A stretch of 64,000 bases of DNA from Icerya purchasi (Eukaryota; Arthropoda; Insecta; Hemiptera; Monophlebidae), in the NCBI GenBank assembly GCA_039619475.1, contig CM077115.1, positions 145,208,274-145,272,273 of the forward strand, written 5' to 3'. Below are positions 42,485 to 56,436 of this stretch, one piece after another (position 1 is the stretch's first letter; each line of letters begins with the position of its first letter). The position numbers and the translations under genes were made by a program. The notes below the pieces were generated by a model. The model was not told where the DNA came from, searched no databases, and saw only the letters and a program-made list of their open reading frames with translations.

Positions 42485-43930
42485 AATTCTATCTTTTCAG
42501 TCGCTCGCTAGATCTGACAGGAAGATAATGAACATTCTGCATATAATTCGATCTAAGCGGAAGTTGCTCTAAGAACATTTTGCATTGCTCGGCATAAACT
42601 TCTTTCGCGTATATAGTGCATTCGAGAGTCCGCGTTTGATATGTCATTGTGCGTAGAATCTTGGACTGCTGTTGCTGTATTCTAAAAAGATTACATCGAC
42701 AGGTCGTTTCATTTAGCTCCATTCCGTATCTCCATATTGGAGCGATGACCGATAAATATTCCACTCTACAGTCAGATTTAGGAATGATTTCTTTCCTGGC
42801 AACGGTAATAATTAGCGGCTTGGCCTGGGTTATTATAGATCTTCTTAGGTAGTATCCTCCACATGGCTATTTGTGTATTATCAATCGTCAGGTTTTATTA
42901 CTTGTGTGACATCGAGGTATTTTTCCGAAGTTAACAAAATTACATCAACTAATCAATGACAATGATGGAGACTGTTGCGGAAACCAAATTAATGATTTCC
43001 GGTAGCACATCATGGTTTCTTGTAATTGGATCAAAACGATTTAAAATCAGCTTCTCCAAAACTTTTGATAAAGAGGAGAGTGTGAGTTAATCGGTGTGTC
43101 TATGTGATAAGAGACCTTTGTACACAATTGTTTTATGAATCACAATTATAACCGATTTCTTCTACATCGTAGGTAAGTATGGAATTTTAGAACTGCATTG
43201 AAGGTATAGTAAAGACTATGCGGTAGGCCGCGAGATTATTTCTTTAGTAATTTTATCGAAGCCAGAAGCTTTACATAACGTTGTCCCACGTCAGAGAGGT
43301 ACTGGAGCACCTCTCTCTCGGAGAAAAGACCTTGGCACTAATGACTTTTGTATGTAGTCAGAATCTGGATGCGGGGTGAAGATCACGTCAAGGTAGCCGG
43401 CAAAAGCATTTGCCCGTTTTAGCCCAAATATTACATTTAATCTAGCATTTTGCGGTTCTTCCGATTGATCTAGCAGTTTTTTAACTGAAGTCTACACAGG
43501 CTTTCTGCCGTCATTTATAGCTTATGTATGATGAAAACTTTTTTTATCTTGTACTCGTTCTTTATTTTGTTTTATAAATCTTTGTATCTCTATTTTTTTG
43601 AAGAACGATAATGACTGCCATTTTCTTCTGGTTGATTTGGTTTCCTTTATTAATTTTCTTATTTCTACGGGTATGATTTGATGAGGTTTTTTGTTTTGGG
43701 GCACGTGGTTGACAGAATTGTTGCACGCGCATTCCGCTAGATTAGAGAATTCCTTAACCGCCGTGTCAATATCGTTTGTATTCTTTAATTTGATATTCCG
43801 TGCTGGCTACATACTTGAAGAAATATTTCGGTTAGCGTTGTGACTTGTGAGTGTCTCTGTCGGTTTAAAACGATTTCAGGGCTTACATCAAAGGTAGCAA
43901 TGTTCTACAATCTGCCTTTGTAAGCCACGA
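42485..43930 (-). pseudogene. Jockey-like LINE remnant
   Basis: Minus-strand coding remnants in the right order for a Jockey-clade ORF2. The linker before RT is at 43704-43522 (VEIRKLIKETKSTRRKWQSL). RT start lies at about 43280-42960: GFDKITKEI, later LSSLSKVLEKLILNRFDPIT, then DVLPEIINLV. The C-terminal region is at 42764-42489 (YLSVIAPIWRYGMEL, RIQQQQSKILRTMTYQT). The YADD region is missing through an internal deletion, and there are stops and frameshifts throughout. No RNase H is present, as expected for Jockey. Confidence 0.7.
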
Positions 43931-46384
43931 ATGATGAAGAACTCTCTAAAACGTCCGGAAGCCTATTCAGAATATAAAATAAATGAGGAAAAACATTCGA
44001 AAGATACATAGTGTTACACTAAAGGAGAGTAATTAGTAAGATTAAAGTGGGTGTGTTTTTTAGAACTATAACGTGTTGTAGTATTTTTTTTTTTTTTTTT
44101 TGTTTCCTTTCCGTTTAATTTAAATAATAATTATAATATAAAAAATAGGCAAAAGGTTTTTATTTTAAAAAAATTTTCCGAGAAAAAAAAGCATTTTTAA
44201 TGTTTTTTTTGTTTTTTTAAGTTTGTACGGTGGTTAGCGACTTTAATCCAGCAACTGAAATAGTTAGATAACTTAAATCGAGAGGCGGTTATTCGAAAAA
44301 AATCTTAATTTTTTTATCCAAGACATACTTTTTTAAAATCCCATTTTTCGATGGACAGATTTTATTTTAATGGAGAAGATGTTACGTCGAACATTAATCG
44401 GACTTTAAAAGGATATCCTCAGCTAATGGATTCACGTTAGATGGTTTTATCGAGTGTTATTAGTGCACCGCCAAGTTAAAACAATGCGAACAGTTCTATA
44501 GGTACATGTATACAAATACGGTTCTTCGGATAAAAAGGTATATTATTAGTTCCTTTATAATGCCTGTAAAAAGACGTCCAAGAAAAATGCTGGCAGTTTC
44601 AAAGTTGCTGCACTCAACATCACTGCCTAGTATATACATACATATATAGAGAGGTTCGATTTTGATAATTAAAATAGATTTCATGACGTGTAAATTTTAT
44701 TGTGAATGTTTATTGAAACGCTTAAAATGAGACGAATTTTAAAAAATGGTTCACTGAAAACGTCGGTATTGGTGATCAGTTAAGCTGCTGATTCGGTTGC
44801 TGATGCTACTGACGAAATGATGATAAAAAATGACAAAAAATCATCGAAAAAACTTTTTATTCTTTAGAGCGAAATTTCGATCTTCTCTCGACCATTAGGG
44901 GTTTCCCCATAATGAAAAATGAAAAGCTCTCAGCTATCGTGTAGTCTAATCAGAGTCGTTGTTCTCGAGGGAAAACTTCACCGTGGTACACATTTCGCGA
45001 TTACTCCAGAGTAAACGTAATGGAAAAATAAATGTTGCCTAAAATAAAAACTCGATTTATCGCCCTTTAACGGTACCCATAAATTGAACTAGAAATATTT
45101 TTCGACAAATAAAAACGCGACCATATCGATATCGTCTAGAGTAAAATTCGTTAAGTGACGAAGCGATCTCGCGGATCAGATTTTTGTAGCCACGAACGGT
45201 AATATTCGAAACAACTAACTATTAGAGCGCAATCGATAAATCGAAGGCGACTGCTTCGGAGGACGCTTAACATTCCGAATCGGAGTCGAGGATTTTTTAT
45301 CGGATTTGAGCGGCCGATGGGAATTTGAGAAATATAGCATTGTAAGAACGGGTGGTGGAGTAAAATGAAGAACGGAACGCACGAACGATGGCTAAGAGTA
45401 GAGAGTGAAATCAAAGGGGGAAAATACATATGACGATTTTTTCATCTTCGAGCAAGAATAAATTGACCGAGAAGTAAAGTCGGTTAATTTGTGTCTTCAA
45501 AACAGAAGAAACAAATCTCGGAGAACCCCTACCGCTGCCTCTTCCATGACTAGATGATGTCACAGCCGCAAAGCCACAAGGAGTATTCGTTGGGCTCAAA
45601 CGTATTCGAACACCTCGTTGTTTCTGCCGTTAGTTATTAAACCCATTTTCATATCTCGCTTTCCTATGATGTGGTTCAGATTTCATTTCAACTCTAAAAG
45701 CAGACTTGTCTGTTTTCTGTCAAATAATTTCTTCAACTCCGCAGTCGTTTATTTCAAGCAACGAATGTATACACAGACTCGTAAGTTAAATCGATAAAGT
45801 TTACTTCTTCCTTTTTTTTTTTTTTTTTTTTTTTCCGATCAACTTTGCAAAATATTTGCAAACGGCTGACACTGAAAGTGATTTTATTTTGAACCCGGTT
45901 TTTCATTTCGCATATTTGTTGGGCAAAATGTTTTTTTTTCTTTTCCTTTTTTTCAGGAAGACGTTTTACTAAAGAAATAAAACTGAAATATCAATATTTA
46001 AATGATTCATTTCTTTGTTTCGTTATTTTTAGGAAATTTTCTAATTAAATTTTACAAAAATTACGACATGTTTAAAGTGCCGTAATCATGCAATCATCCG
46101 ATGTTGATTAAGTAAAAAAAAAAAACAAAAAAAAACAAAACAGATTTGCGTTCTTATATATTATTACGAAATCGTTATAAAAATGATATAAAATAAATCG
46201 ATAAATCACATAATTTTAATATTTTAAAATATTTTTCAACTATAATATAATAAAATATTGCATTTAAATAATGGATTATTAATATTCGGAATGTTGTTAT
46301 TTAATAAATGGTCCTTAAATTTCCGAATATATAGTATATTTCTGCATCATTTAATTTATCATTATTATTAATTACTTTTATGAT
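43931..46384. other. Long spacer, no gene recognised
   Basis: AT-rich, with a T-run at about 45812-45833. Open frames around 45151-45599 have no motif I recognise. Confidence 0.5.
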
Positions 46385-46645
46385 GTTTAAATCTATGATC
46401 GTTATTTATAATGTGGTGGTCGGCTAGTGCTGATTTATTTTTAAATATTTATACCGTGTTTTACATATATATGTGCTCGCTACAACGTATTTTGAACGTC
46501 ATTTTTGTCTGTCCGATATTACCCGTAAAAAGTTTTATATCGGACAGACAGAAAGAAACTTCAAAATACGTTATAGCGAATAAATATATATGGAAAATAC
46601 GGTATAAATATTTGTTATTAATCAAAAAATAAAACTGAAGGTGAC
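46385..46645. pseudogene. Penelope-like element remnant: GIY-YIG endonuclease part, in inverted duplicate
   Basis: On the minus strand about 46545-46385 reads a GIY-YIG core (NIGQTKMTFKIRCSEH), then KSALADHHIINNDHRFK, typical of the endonuclease domain of Penelope-like elements. On the plus strand, about 46530-46590 reads the same core (FYIGQTERNFKIRYSE). The two lie head to head, forming an inverted repeat with arms around 46480-46515 and 46533-46575. Penelope-like elements often have inverted or tandem partial copies. No RT is present. Confidence 0.65.
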
Positions 46646-46683
46646 CTCTAAGAACTGTACTTACAGTCAAAAGCATAAATCTA

Positions 46684-46684
46684 G

Positions 46685-46716
<32 letters not shown>
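46684..46716. repeat. (TA)n simple repeat
   Basis: TA dinucleotides with one or two interruptions. Confidence 0.85.
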
Positions 46717-46779
46717 AAGGCGTATGTGTATTTTAAATGCCGTTTGAAATTGAAGAAATTATGTTTTTCATGTCCCACA

Positions 46780-47414
46780 AATAATAAATTTACAGAAAAA
46801 TTATAAAGATTTATTTCCTGTAAATGTTTTATCGAATTTCATGTAACGCAGAAAAAATGTATAAAAGCCAAGTGTTTATGAAAATTTACGGGTAACCAGC
46901 ACGCATTCACGAAAATCACAGCCGATTACAATTGGGGTCAGATAAAATGGTGTTCGGTTCAAATCCCACTGTATTGGAAACATAACGCTTTATGTATTTT
47001 TTGAAAAGCAGCTTTTAGCCGCTATTCACTCTTGTAAGTTTCGAATTTTCAACAAAGCTTTCTTATTTTACATCTTCGCTGTATATTTTATTGGCACACG
47101 GCATTTTACGTAACGGTCATTATTCATTTGAGCTGTGGTGTGATTTTCGGTTCTTCAAAAACGGGATGACGCCGCCCTTTCTTCCAATAAAATTTAGAGA
47201 ATTATAACCGATAAAAAAATTGTACACTTTTAGCAGACCGTATAATAAAGGCATGCTAAATTACAAATTGCCAAACTTATTTCTGCTGAAAATACTATAA
47301 ATTATATATATGTGTGTATTTTTTGGGGAACAATTTGTAATTTTGTTTTCGTTTTACTTTTCGGCGAACACTTGGTTCCGTAGCGAACCTCACATTTTAC
47401 AAATGTGGACGTAT
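46780..47414. other. Spacer, nothing recognised
   Basis: No coding similarity seen. Confidence 0.5.
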
Positions 47415-48200
47415 TAGCCAGGGGACCCTTGAAATTTAATCTCAATTAGCGGAATGGGATGAGGCCGTCGGGGGACTTCTTATAAAGTCTTCTAATGCCG
47501 TTAATATTGTGTTTCCAAACCATCCAAGATATCATCATCAGCCATTTTAGCGTCGATATTTCTGATAATTCTAAACCTGTATTACTAGCAATGAATGATT
47601 TAAAATTATTGTCCTTTATAATCGGAGAAAGTAAAAAGGAATAAGCCGCTAATAAGGAAGAAAGCTCTAAGTGAAGTCGGTTTTTTCCTACAGATGTAAA
47701 TTCTTTGATACCGTGGGTTTTGATGGAAATTAATTTCGCAACTGCAAGGGGATGCAAATCAGCGGTATTTTGTCCATACTTTAAAATAAGACGAAAAAGG
47801 GGCCTTTGCGACTGGAGGGGAATTATGACAATTATTGGAGCTAAAATTATCATTGATCGTGTCCGATGTTATGGAATCGAGGAAATTATTTTTTTAAAAC
47901 GGGTCCGACCCCTTGGGGGAGGAAAGATCCGGCAGTTTGGTAATCGAATCAAACTCGAGCGAATGAGGTTTCTTAGTGGTAGATGATTTATTCCGACTAT
48001 TATCGGCGGAGATTGAGGAGGGGGGCCCTCTTTCCGAAAGTGCTCGACTGGAATAGAATCAGTGTCTAATGAGTAGCCGAATAATCGAAGAAAATAAAAT
48101 AAAGCACGCAGCGCAGCGATTATTATTAATGTATAAGAAAATAGGAACGATCTCACCGATAGACTGACGAACGAACTGCGCAACTAATTCTCAACGCGAT
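47415..48200 (-). pseudogene. I-clade LINE copy 9 (5' UTR and ORF1 N-terminal half)
   Basis: The minus strand carries the 5' UTR motif CTATCGGTGAGATCG (about 48149-48163), then decayed ORF1. The 47853-47446 frame aligns with the RRM-like part of the intact ORF1: PLAVAKLISIKTHGIKEF, VGKNRLHLELSS and GIRRLYKKSPDGLIP. It ends near 47415 before the zinc knuckles, so the 3' part is missing, opposite to usual 5' truncation. A later deletion or insertion must have removed it. Confidence 0.75.
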
Positions 48201-49223
48201 AGGCACAACAGTACGCACATGATCAGTTGTCGAAATAGTAATTATGTGCGTACGTATATATGTGTATGTGAAGGAAAATTAGAACATCTTAGATATTCAA
48301 GTAACCGATACAACTCCAAATATGATACTACCGTACGGTGTTTTTTCAAATTTATGGGAAAACTTTCTACAACAACATCATATTAGGAAAGTATTTCGCC
48401 GTTGTAAGTGTACATTACATTGAGGTAGTATATACGTATATGCGAAATAAAAAAAAAATAAAAACAAAAAGTTATTAATAAAATTACGGCGGGTTGAGAA
48501 GGTGATTGAGTATATGAGAACCAGTTGCTCGCTAGGAGTTGACGGATTGTGAAGCATGTGCGCCGATCACTGAACGAAGCGATGGGCACATCGGTAGAAA
48601 GAGAGCAGGCATAAAAGGAATAAATACAAAACACAAGGGACAAGCCGCCGATGTAAATTTTGTACATCACTTCCTGGAATTCCTGTGGGATTGCTACGGA
48701 ATTACCGGGAATTCCTACATATTGTACTCCAAATGTCCTCAAAACACCGAATTAACGGCAGATGAGCGTGGCAGTATTCGTCAAGTCGCGGAGGAATATA
48801 TTTTGTGCCAAGGCCGCTGGTGCGCCCAGGGTAGAAAAGAAGAAAAAAAGTAAAAGTTGATCGAATTACAGTAACTTTAATCAGGATATGCAAAGTAACC
48901 CAGAAGGGTCCAAGTGATGAGATCGCTAAGAAAGTCGAATTCGGTTTTCGTATAGTCCGCATAAATTAAAATAAAAATTGGATAACCGCGTTCCCTTCTC
49001 GTTTTATCGGGAGCTCAGTTTGAACCATCAAGCCAGTCTGTCAACAAGAAATTCCAATCAACCTGGCCACAGCAGAGTGATACGTTTTTTATGTATTACA
49101 TTTTATGTGTTTATAGGAATTGCCTTTTTCGATTTAGACCGATACTGAAAGATTTATGTGCCATTTTCCGTTAATATAAATTATAAAAACTTTTTGAACA
49201 TATCTAAATTAACTAGCAATAAT

Positions 49224-49279
<56 letters not shown>

Positions 49280-52200
49280 AACTAAATAAAAATAAAAATA
49301 GACAGAATTTTATGCCCGCGATAAATTCGAGACCACGGTGGCATCCCTGCCAGCTTAAGCAACGTTAACAGCGTTTCATTAGGCATCCATGGCGAGGATA
49401 AAATATCTGACGCATATTACCGTTTTTGAAATAATCTCTCTCGGGGAGACCTTATTCTTCATTACTTGCACTAGAACATTTTTCCTCCGATTTTTCGTAT
49501 AATTCTACGAATTTCTCTGCCACTATTTCCATATTTTTATGGCGAACACAGACAAAGAAATAAATAAATAACTCGTAATATCGCCTCTTACCCGTGTGAA
49601 AATATTCGAAATAAAATAGTCTATAAGCCGGCAGTTGTAAACAGCGCAATAAACCGACAGGAAGAGCGGTAGGCGACAGAATTAAATTGTCAGCAACTTT
49701 AAATTTTTCAGACAGCTAGAATATGTCCCGAATGTTTTATCTGGCGTTACAAAGAGAGAAATATAATCAAACCGGAACAGATTAACATCCAATCCTCCCA
49801 CTCATCATTACATCAGGGCTCGCGTTATCGAAGAATACGTTCCAATTTCCCACGTCCACTGTAATAAATTTCAAAATTCTTTATTCCCTTCTCCGCTTTT
49901 TTTCTTCCTCGTCCTATTTTATTTCCGCGTTTATTGTTTCTCTTTTATCAGACTCTTTTCAGTGTTTTCTTTTTTATTTGAAAGCAATTTTACGGTACTT
50001 TCTTTTAGAATTTTTGAGTAGTTCCTTATTACCCAAAAACTCTTCGCAGCATTTCATGAATTTCCGCTCATTTTACTTTTTTCCGATCACCTGCGTTTCG
50101 TCCATAATTAAGTCCGTTGTTTTCTTTAAACGTGTGCTGTTCAATATGGGCTGCTCAGTGAGATTTCAACGATTTCTTACATTTCAAGATACCAACACAA
50201 CCCATGTAGGAAATTGAGTTTCCGGCTAACTCCCTTTTCTCGATTGCCTTTACTGTCCCAGATGCTTTTCTTACAATTTCATATCAGGTACATAGTACTG
50301 GGACAGCGAGCTGAGTACTAGCACAGTTCGAATTTATTCAGATCGACGGTGATGATTAGCGTCGATTTTGAATATTTATCTAGATGGGAAATTTAGAACG
50401 ATAATTAATCCAACTCAAATCAAATACATCTCTGCAAACTTAATATGATAATCGGTGGTACACGGAATCTATACTCTGGAACGGGCATTTTTACTTCCGA
50501 ATTTTTTTGAAGAGGTTTTGACAATGTTTTTACGATATTAGAGCTGGGAAATTACGAATGATTTTAATAATCGAGTGATCAACGAGTTATTGATAATCGA
50601 TTATAAAAGTGGTAACCGAGTGATCTGTATAATCGAGTGATGAATGACGAATGACGATTACATAGTAATCATTCGTATTATGAATAATACATGTATCAAT
50701 TGTTTTGCTAAAAGATTAGAGGTGTTTTGAACTGTTTTTTTTTTTTTTTTAATTTTTAAATATTTTCTGAAATTATATTGTGTATTTTAAAAGTAAGATA
50801 TTAATTTTTAAGGGTATAAATTATTTTATCGAGATAATTTTAACCTATATTAATATACAAGTCTAATATTTCTACATAACTAATGTTAATAATCGGTATT
50901 CATTCACGAAATGTTCTCGGTACTCGTAATCAAATTATTTTACATTTGCTTATGGTCGTTTATATATTAATGCATTGAAAACCGATCGGTTTATAGAAAC
51001 AGTATATCGGTTATTTGAAACAGAAAGGAGAACTGAAGGTCATCGTAACAATTCACGATGAAATAATGTTCGTATAAACGCACACAGATTGAGTTCATAG
51101 AAATTTTCTTCAATTGCTTTCATAAGAAGTACTAAATCGCTGAAGAAATATATGTTCTTGGCGTTTTGGAACAATGTAAATGTGCAAACACAATTTGAAA
51201 TTGTTTTCGTCGCAGTGGGTGCATCAAAATGGAAATAGAAAACGGAACATTATGCACCTAAAAAAACCGACGGAAAATCATGAAGACTGAATTAATGAGG
51301 GTATAGACCTTCAAATCGAAGGAGAACCTACTGGAGATCTGTAGTGCATTTTTTTTTTTAAATTTTAAAATAAGTTGTGGGTCCCGCAAGGCATACTGCC
51401 CGTCTGCGGTTGCCCAACACTCTTATTATCGTTTATTCGACAAATATGTTACATATTCTTAACACGGGGGTGATTGAAAAAAAGGACGAAAAAAATGTTC
51501 GATCTCCATCAAATAAAAATACTAAGGATACTCTCAAGATTTTTAAGAATGCTGTTTCCTGCATCGTGCAGATATTAAAGAATTCGAATATTATTTGTAC
51601 AAACATACGTATATGAATGACTACGCTATTCGTACGTTGAGAGTAATATAAAAGCCCTGCAATGCTTTACAACATGAGGAAGGTAGTAAAAGTTATTAAT
51701 TAAGAAATTGTCACGCAAATCAGAAATTAAAAATGTGAAATAGTCAATTAAAATCAAATTTTTTCAAAAAGAATTATGGAAGATCGCGTCACTCGCAAAA
51801 TATTTTATTATTAAAATATAATTTTGTGCATAAGTAGTGAGAACACATTACTCGATTTCGTTGGAATATTGTTTCTAGCAACTCTGAATATTTATTATAT
51901 AAATTTAACGACCATATGTACGACGTCGTAATGGTTCTAATAATTCTAGATAATTAAATGTACATTTAAGAAACACAATGACTTAAATTTATATTTAAAA
52001 ATTCGATAACTCGTTGATTGAACAATTATGACGTCACGGATTTGTTCGTTTCTGTACGATATCAATCTGCCTGAGCTGCTAATGCTTGAATATCGACAGG
52101 TTTATAACGCGTCGTCTTTAACTTCGTAATGTTCGATGAAACTTTCCTGTTCGTAAGTGTGTTGCGCGCGGGTGGTTTTATTAAAGCTTGAAAAGAAGAA

Positions 52201-53107
52201 GATAAATATAAATCAAATTAGTTTATTTTTTTGTTTGAGAAGTGGAGGAATTTTACACCTAACCTTGCGTTGTAAACGGACAGTTTTAAAAAAAGAAACA
52301 ACAGATTGAAACGAAAGGACCAAAAGATCACCACACAAAAAAAACTCGCTAGTTTTGATTAACACGCTTTCCCTGGACCATGTAACAAACTAGACTGTAT
52401 TCTTTATTGACCGGCTTATAACATCGTTAATCGTGAATTTCGACAAATATATACGTATAATTTACAAAAAGAATGCAGCGACAATTAACTCCTACTACTT
52501 CTTAAAGGAGCTATGTATGGGGATTTATTTATATGTTATAATGTTAACTAAGCCACTCCTCTCACAGGTAGGATCATAAAAAACAAATATTCTGGAATCA
52601 TTAAAAAAGCACGTTTAAAATATTTACTGCCGAGAATAATTTAATACTGACGACAGTTGTACACATTCGTCTCATCAACTGCTATAAAACACTAATCCGA
52701 CAACTATAATTTTCACCGTCTCTTTATAGCAGTATTGGCACGTATACGCACACACAAACATGCCCTATATGCGTATAATTTAAAAAGTAAATAACAAACA
52801 ATTTAATGTAAAAAAAAACAAACAAAAACAAATAAATAGTAACGTTCCTTTAAATGATAAATTAGCTAAACGAATTCATTTATCGGCAAAAGTTTGAACT
52901 TGTAAGTGGTTTCTTAAAAAAGACTAATTGTTTGCTCTCCCTTTTTGCGGGAATTAAGTCAGTAAGGAGACAGTTGAGTAAGTCTTTTAATATGTCTGAT
53001 TTTTCTTTTTTTTTTTTTTTTTTCCGATTACGTTGTGTAAAAGTCTGCCTATAACATTCAATATGTGTACACTTAAAAAAATTCAAATCTCTTGTGTAAA
53101 TCAAAAA
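48201..53107. other. Long spacer, no gene supported
   Basis: Overlapping open frames on both strands at 48383-48962 lack recognisable domains. An AAT repeat lies at about 49226-49279. The rest is AT-rich DNA with no similarity I could identify. Confidence 0.45.
49226..49279. repeat. (AAT)n simple repeat
   Basis: About 17 AAT units. Confidence 0.95.
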
Positions 53108-54080
53108 GTTTTTTTTTTTTTTATTTTTTTTTTTATTTTTAGAGACAAATAATAAAAAAAAAACAACTGAGTATAAGAATGATGGGCAATAAGAAGGGAA
53201 TGACAAGATATATATGAAGCGTAGAAAAGAGTTGAGGGTATAAAAGTAGATCGTTCATTTGAAAGGGACAGACACTTAAAAAGAATAGGATTGAAATCGT
53301 AGTAAGCCTCGTCATCGTATGGGCGAAGAGGGTAGAACGGAGAACATGTTAAGGAAAAACGAAAACAAGAAGAAGGTAGCAATGAATGACCAAGACGCAA
53401 ACGAATAATGGAAACAATGGTAGAACGCCGAAGTGAGGGGACATCAAAGAACTACGGGTCGGAAGGGAGCATAGGTTGAACAGTCAGGTAGTGAGATAGA
53501 TTATTAGAAAAGAACGGAGCGTAAATGTTACATCAGTACTTGGAATGAAGTTATTGGAAATTTGAACCTGGAATTTTGGAGAAAAAGATGGACGAGGAAG
53601 CAACAACTTGGGCCAGAGAATCTGTCAATTCATAGCTTTCTATGCCTGCATGACCAGGATAACAATTTAACACGGACTGAATGAAGAAAAAAAAGATCAT
53701 GAATGAGAGAGCAATGATAAAATCACAAAAGTAAGTAGGAAAACCGGAACACATACGGCCTAAAGGGCAACCATGGAATCGAAGATAATCAAATAGTTTG
53801 TGAGATAGCGATGGGGGGAAATATAAATAACGGAACATAGGATCGCTGTGAGTTCGGCTGTAAATATAGAGCCAGAGGAAGACAGTCTAAACAGAGTGAT
53901 TAATTTCAGGGAGGATAAAGGAGGCTCCAACTGCACCAGGACCTTTCGAGCCATCAGTAAAAATATTCATACGTAGAGGAAATAAGGAATTAATGATGTT
54001 ATGGAATTCGTGCATAGCGACGGTTCGAGATAAAGATTCGGACGTAAGGACATAAAAGTTGTATTCTAATATTTTATTCA
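53108..54080 (-). pseudogene. I-clade LINE copy 10 (RNase H and C-terminus), 5'-truncated
   Basis: Read on the minus strand: about 54075-53887 gives EFHNIINSLFP, then IFTDGSKGPGAVGASFILP; 53890-53760 gives IFTAELTAILCSVIYIS and LIIFDSMVAL; 53660-53551 gives YPGHAGIESYELTDSLAQVV; 53400-53145 gives the tail (LGHSLLPSSCFRFSL, FYASYIS). RNase H catalytic Asp, Glu, Asp, Asp are all visible, but the frames are broken. An A-rich run on the minus strand (about 53143-53108) follows the coding end directly, without the usual 3' UTR. Confidence 0.8.
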
Positions 54081-56051
54081 ACTGGTACATGTACATCTTT
54101 TACCGATAAATATCATCAAAATCGGTAATCTAAACGTTGTGTCTTAGAGTCGAGGTAAGTCGTTAAAAAAATATTTCGGTGCGTGAAAAAAACTTTAGAA
54201 ACCTCACCGCTACCAGATAGGTTTCGTACCATTGTGAAAATATCTACTTAAAAGAATGTGTAACAGTATCCACATTCACGGAAAGAATTTAAAGTATTTT
54301 AAAAGAATATCACGACGGCATTCCTTGGAGTAACAAAATTGCGTACGAAGCTCGCATTATTATTTTCTAAAAGAGAATTAACGTACCCAATACAGTATTT
54401 TATTTCAAAAATTAATAAGAAGATCTTAAGCAGCTCGAAGATTACAAAAAAAAACAGGAGATAAAAGAATAAGAAAATTACTCTGTTAGGGTTAATTAGT
54501 ACTGGTAGGCTGGGCGGGAGCCTTCTTTAACACTTCATTGGCCGTGTGAAATTTTCGAGGCTTTTGTGGGATCTTATAGCAATTTATTTAAAATTTTTAA
54601 TGTTATTGCAATATATTGGCTGCTATTTACTAAGTGCTATGTATTTCAATGTATGACAAAAAGAAAAAAATATATATCAATAATTTAATAGATTAAGCTA
54701 TAATCAAATAATTATTTAATATGTGTACCACAAAGAAATATATATTTTTGTGTGCTTTATTTTTTATTAATCCGTGCAATGTAGACATCTTTTCTTCTTT
54801 ATGAGAATAACAAAAAAAATAAATAAAATAATTATTCGCGATAATCTACGTATATTTTTTCCGTACAATTTTAATATATTGAAGTGTCACAACGTTTATA
54901 AATAATATTTTATTTTTTTTATTTTTTTCTCCTTCTGTTGCTGTTGGTATTACGATTTAGGGGAAGAGCAGATGCATCTAGCATCTTTTCTAGGTTAAAA
55001 ATTATATGGAGTCGTAATTTTTATACTATATTTGTTCAGTTTATTCGAGGTGTATATATGTATGTATACACAAAATTTGCATCGACCATAAAACTCGATG
55101 ATTCGCATTTCACAGATACGCGCCAAACTATTGAAATTGCAATTATGCTATAAATTTTGAACATGCATAATATTGCCGCCGTTTTATCTATTTGTCTGCC
55201 TTTTCACATAGTGTCCAGAGATGAGCAACTCTGACTTGTAATGCCTGTCGATTCTAGTCGATATTTAGAGTGTTTCCTGTTACAGTTACAAATTCATTTT
55301 CGAAGTCGTCATTTAAACATCTGGTAAGTCTAGCATCGAGTTAGAAATTTTATATACCGCTTCCCACTAAAAAGCGATAATATCACAGCCATTTTATGCA
55401 ACACGTTAACTTTTTTTTCTGCTTTCAGTGAAATCCACGTCCGCGTAAAGAAACTTAACCGGTTCGTAGAAAAGTGTAATTGTTTCATTATAAAACGAAC
55501 AGGACACGAATGAGAATAATGTCTAATAAGAAAACAGTAGTTGCTTAAGCAATAAGATAAATGACAAAAACAAAGTAAGTTGACAGCTTTGCTCACACTA
55601 CAATAAATAATGTACTATTTTCTCTCCACAGAGAATAATTTTATTAATTTGAAGTCGAGCCGCCGTTGCTTTTTTCAGAATTTTTTAAGGTTAGTCTAAC
55701 TGTTCAGGTCGGAATCGAATTCTATTTTACGGACACATGTTTTCAACTGGGAGCCGATTCTAAAGAGGTCGACACACGCTCTTGTATAAGTCAACTTGGA
55801 GTGGACTTTGTCAGATTTGTCCCGTATTGTCATCATCAAATCTGATACAAGAAAGGAACATTTAATTTTTTTTTAAAAAAATGTTGTACATTGGAAAATG
55901 TAATTTCCGGTTCTGACTATATCTTTGTTGCTCACTTCAAAAATTTATGAAAAGTTTAGGGCAGCAAACAGAACCTATAATTAAATTATATCAGTATCGA
56001 CCAACTTTATTTAGCCTTCACAAGTCGTCTTAGCTGAAAATAATTTTTCGT
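54081..56051. other. Spacer, no gene recognised
   Basis: AT-rich DNA with no coding similarity seen. Confidence 0.5.
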
Positions 56052-56070
56052 TCTTTATTTATTTATTTGT

Positions 56071-56101
<31 letters not shown>

Positions 56102-56104
56102 TTT
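56052..56104. repeat. (ATTT)n simple repeat
   Basis: About 13 tetranucleotide units, one changed to TTTG. Confidence 0.95.
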
Positions 56105-56159
56105 TTTAAATACTTCAGTTATTATGCAAAAATGAAATGCTAGATATGAGTTGCTGTTG

Positions 56160-56400
56160 GATTCTCTAATGTCTTTACAGAACCTTGAAACCGGGCAATT
56201 GCCGCACCAGGTTGAAATAAAATTTTGTGCTCTGACTTTGTGTACACTGTTTATGTCACCGGTGCTATTTAATATATGCATTAAGCGTATATTCAAACAA
56301 GCGATTCAAGTAGACGACGGTATTAAAATTGATAAAGACCGTATGTCCAATACATAGATAACAGTATTAATATCAGATAGCTGTATAGGGGATTGTAAAA
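56160..56400 (+). pseudogene. RTE-type RT fragment
   Basis: Reads MSPVLFNICIKRIFKQAI, then DDGIKIDKDRMSNT and, in the same area, TVLISDS. This matches the catalytic part of the RTE RT (compare SPVLFNLYSEAIF and EGIKIAGERISVIRFADD at 13814-15313). The ADD motif itself is destroyed by a stop. It is short and both ends are unclear. Confidence 0.6.
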
Positions 56401-56436
56401 TATTGTTGCTCGTGTTTGTAATGCCGTTTGCAATGA

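Noticed and set aside
48383..48962. Host gene exon suggested by overlapping frames on both strands
   Set aside because: No motif on either strand, no splice or codon evidence, and frames overlap each other; unsupported without a search.
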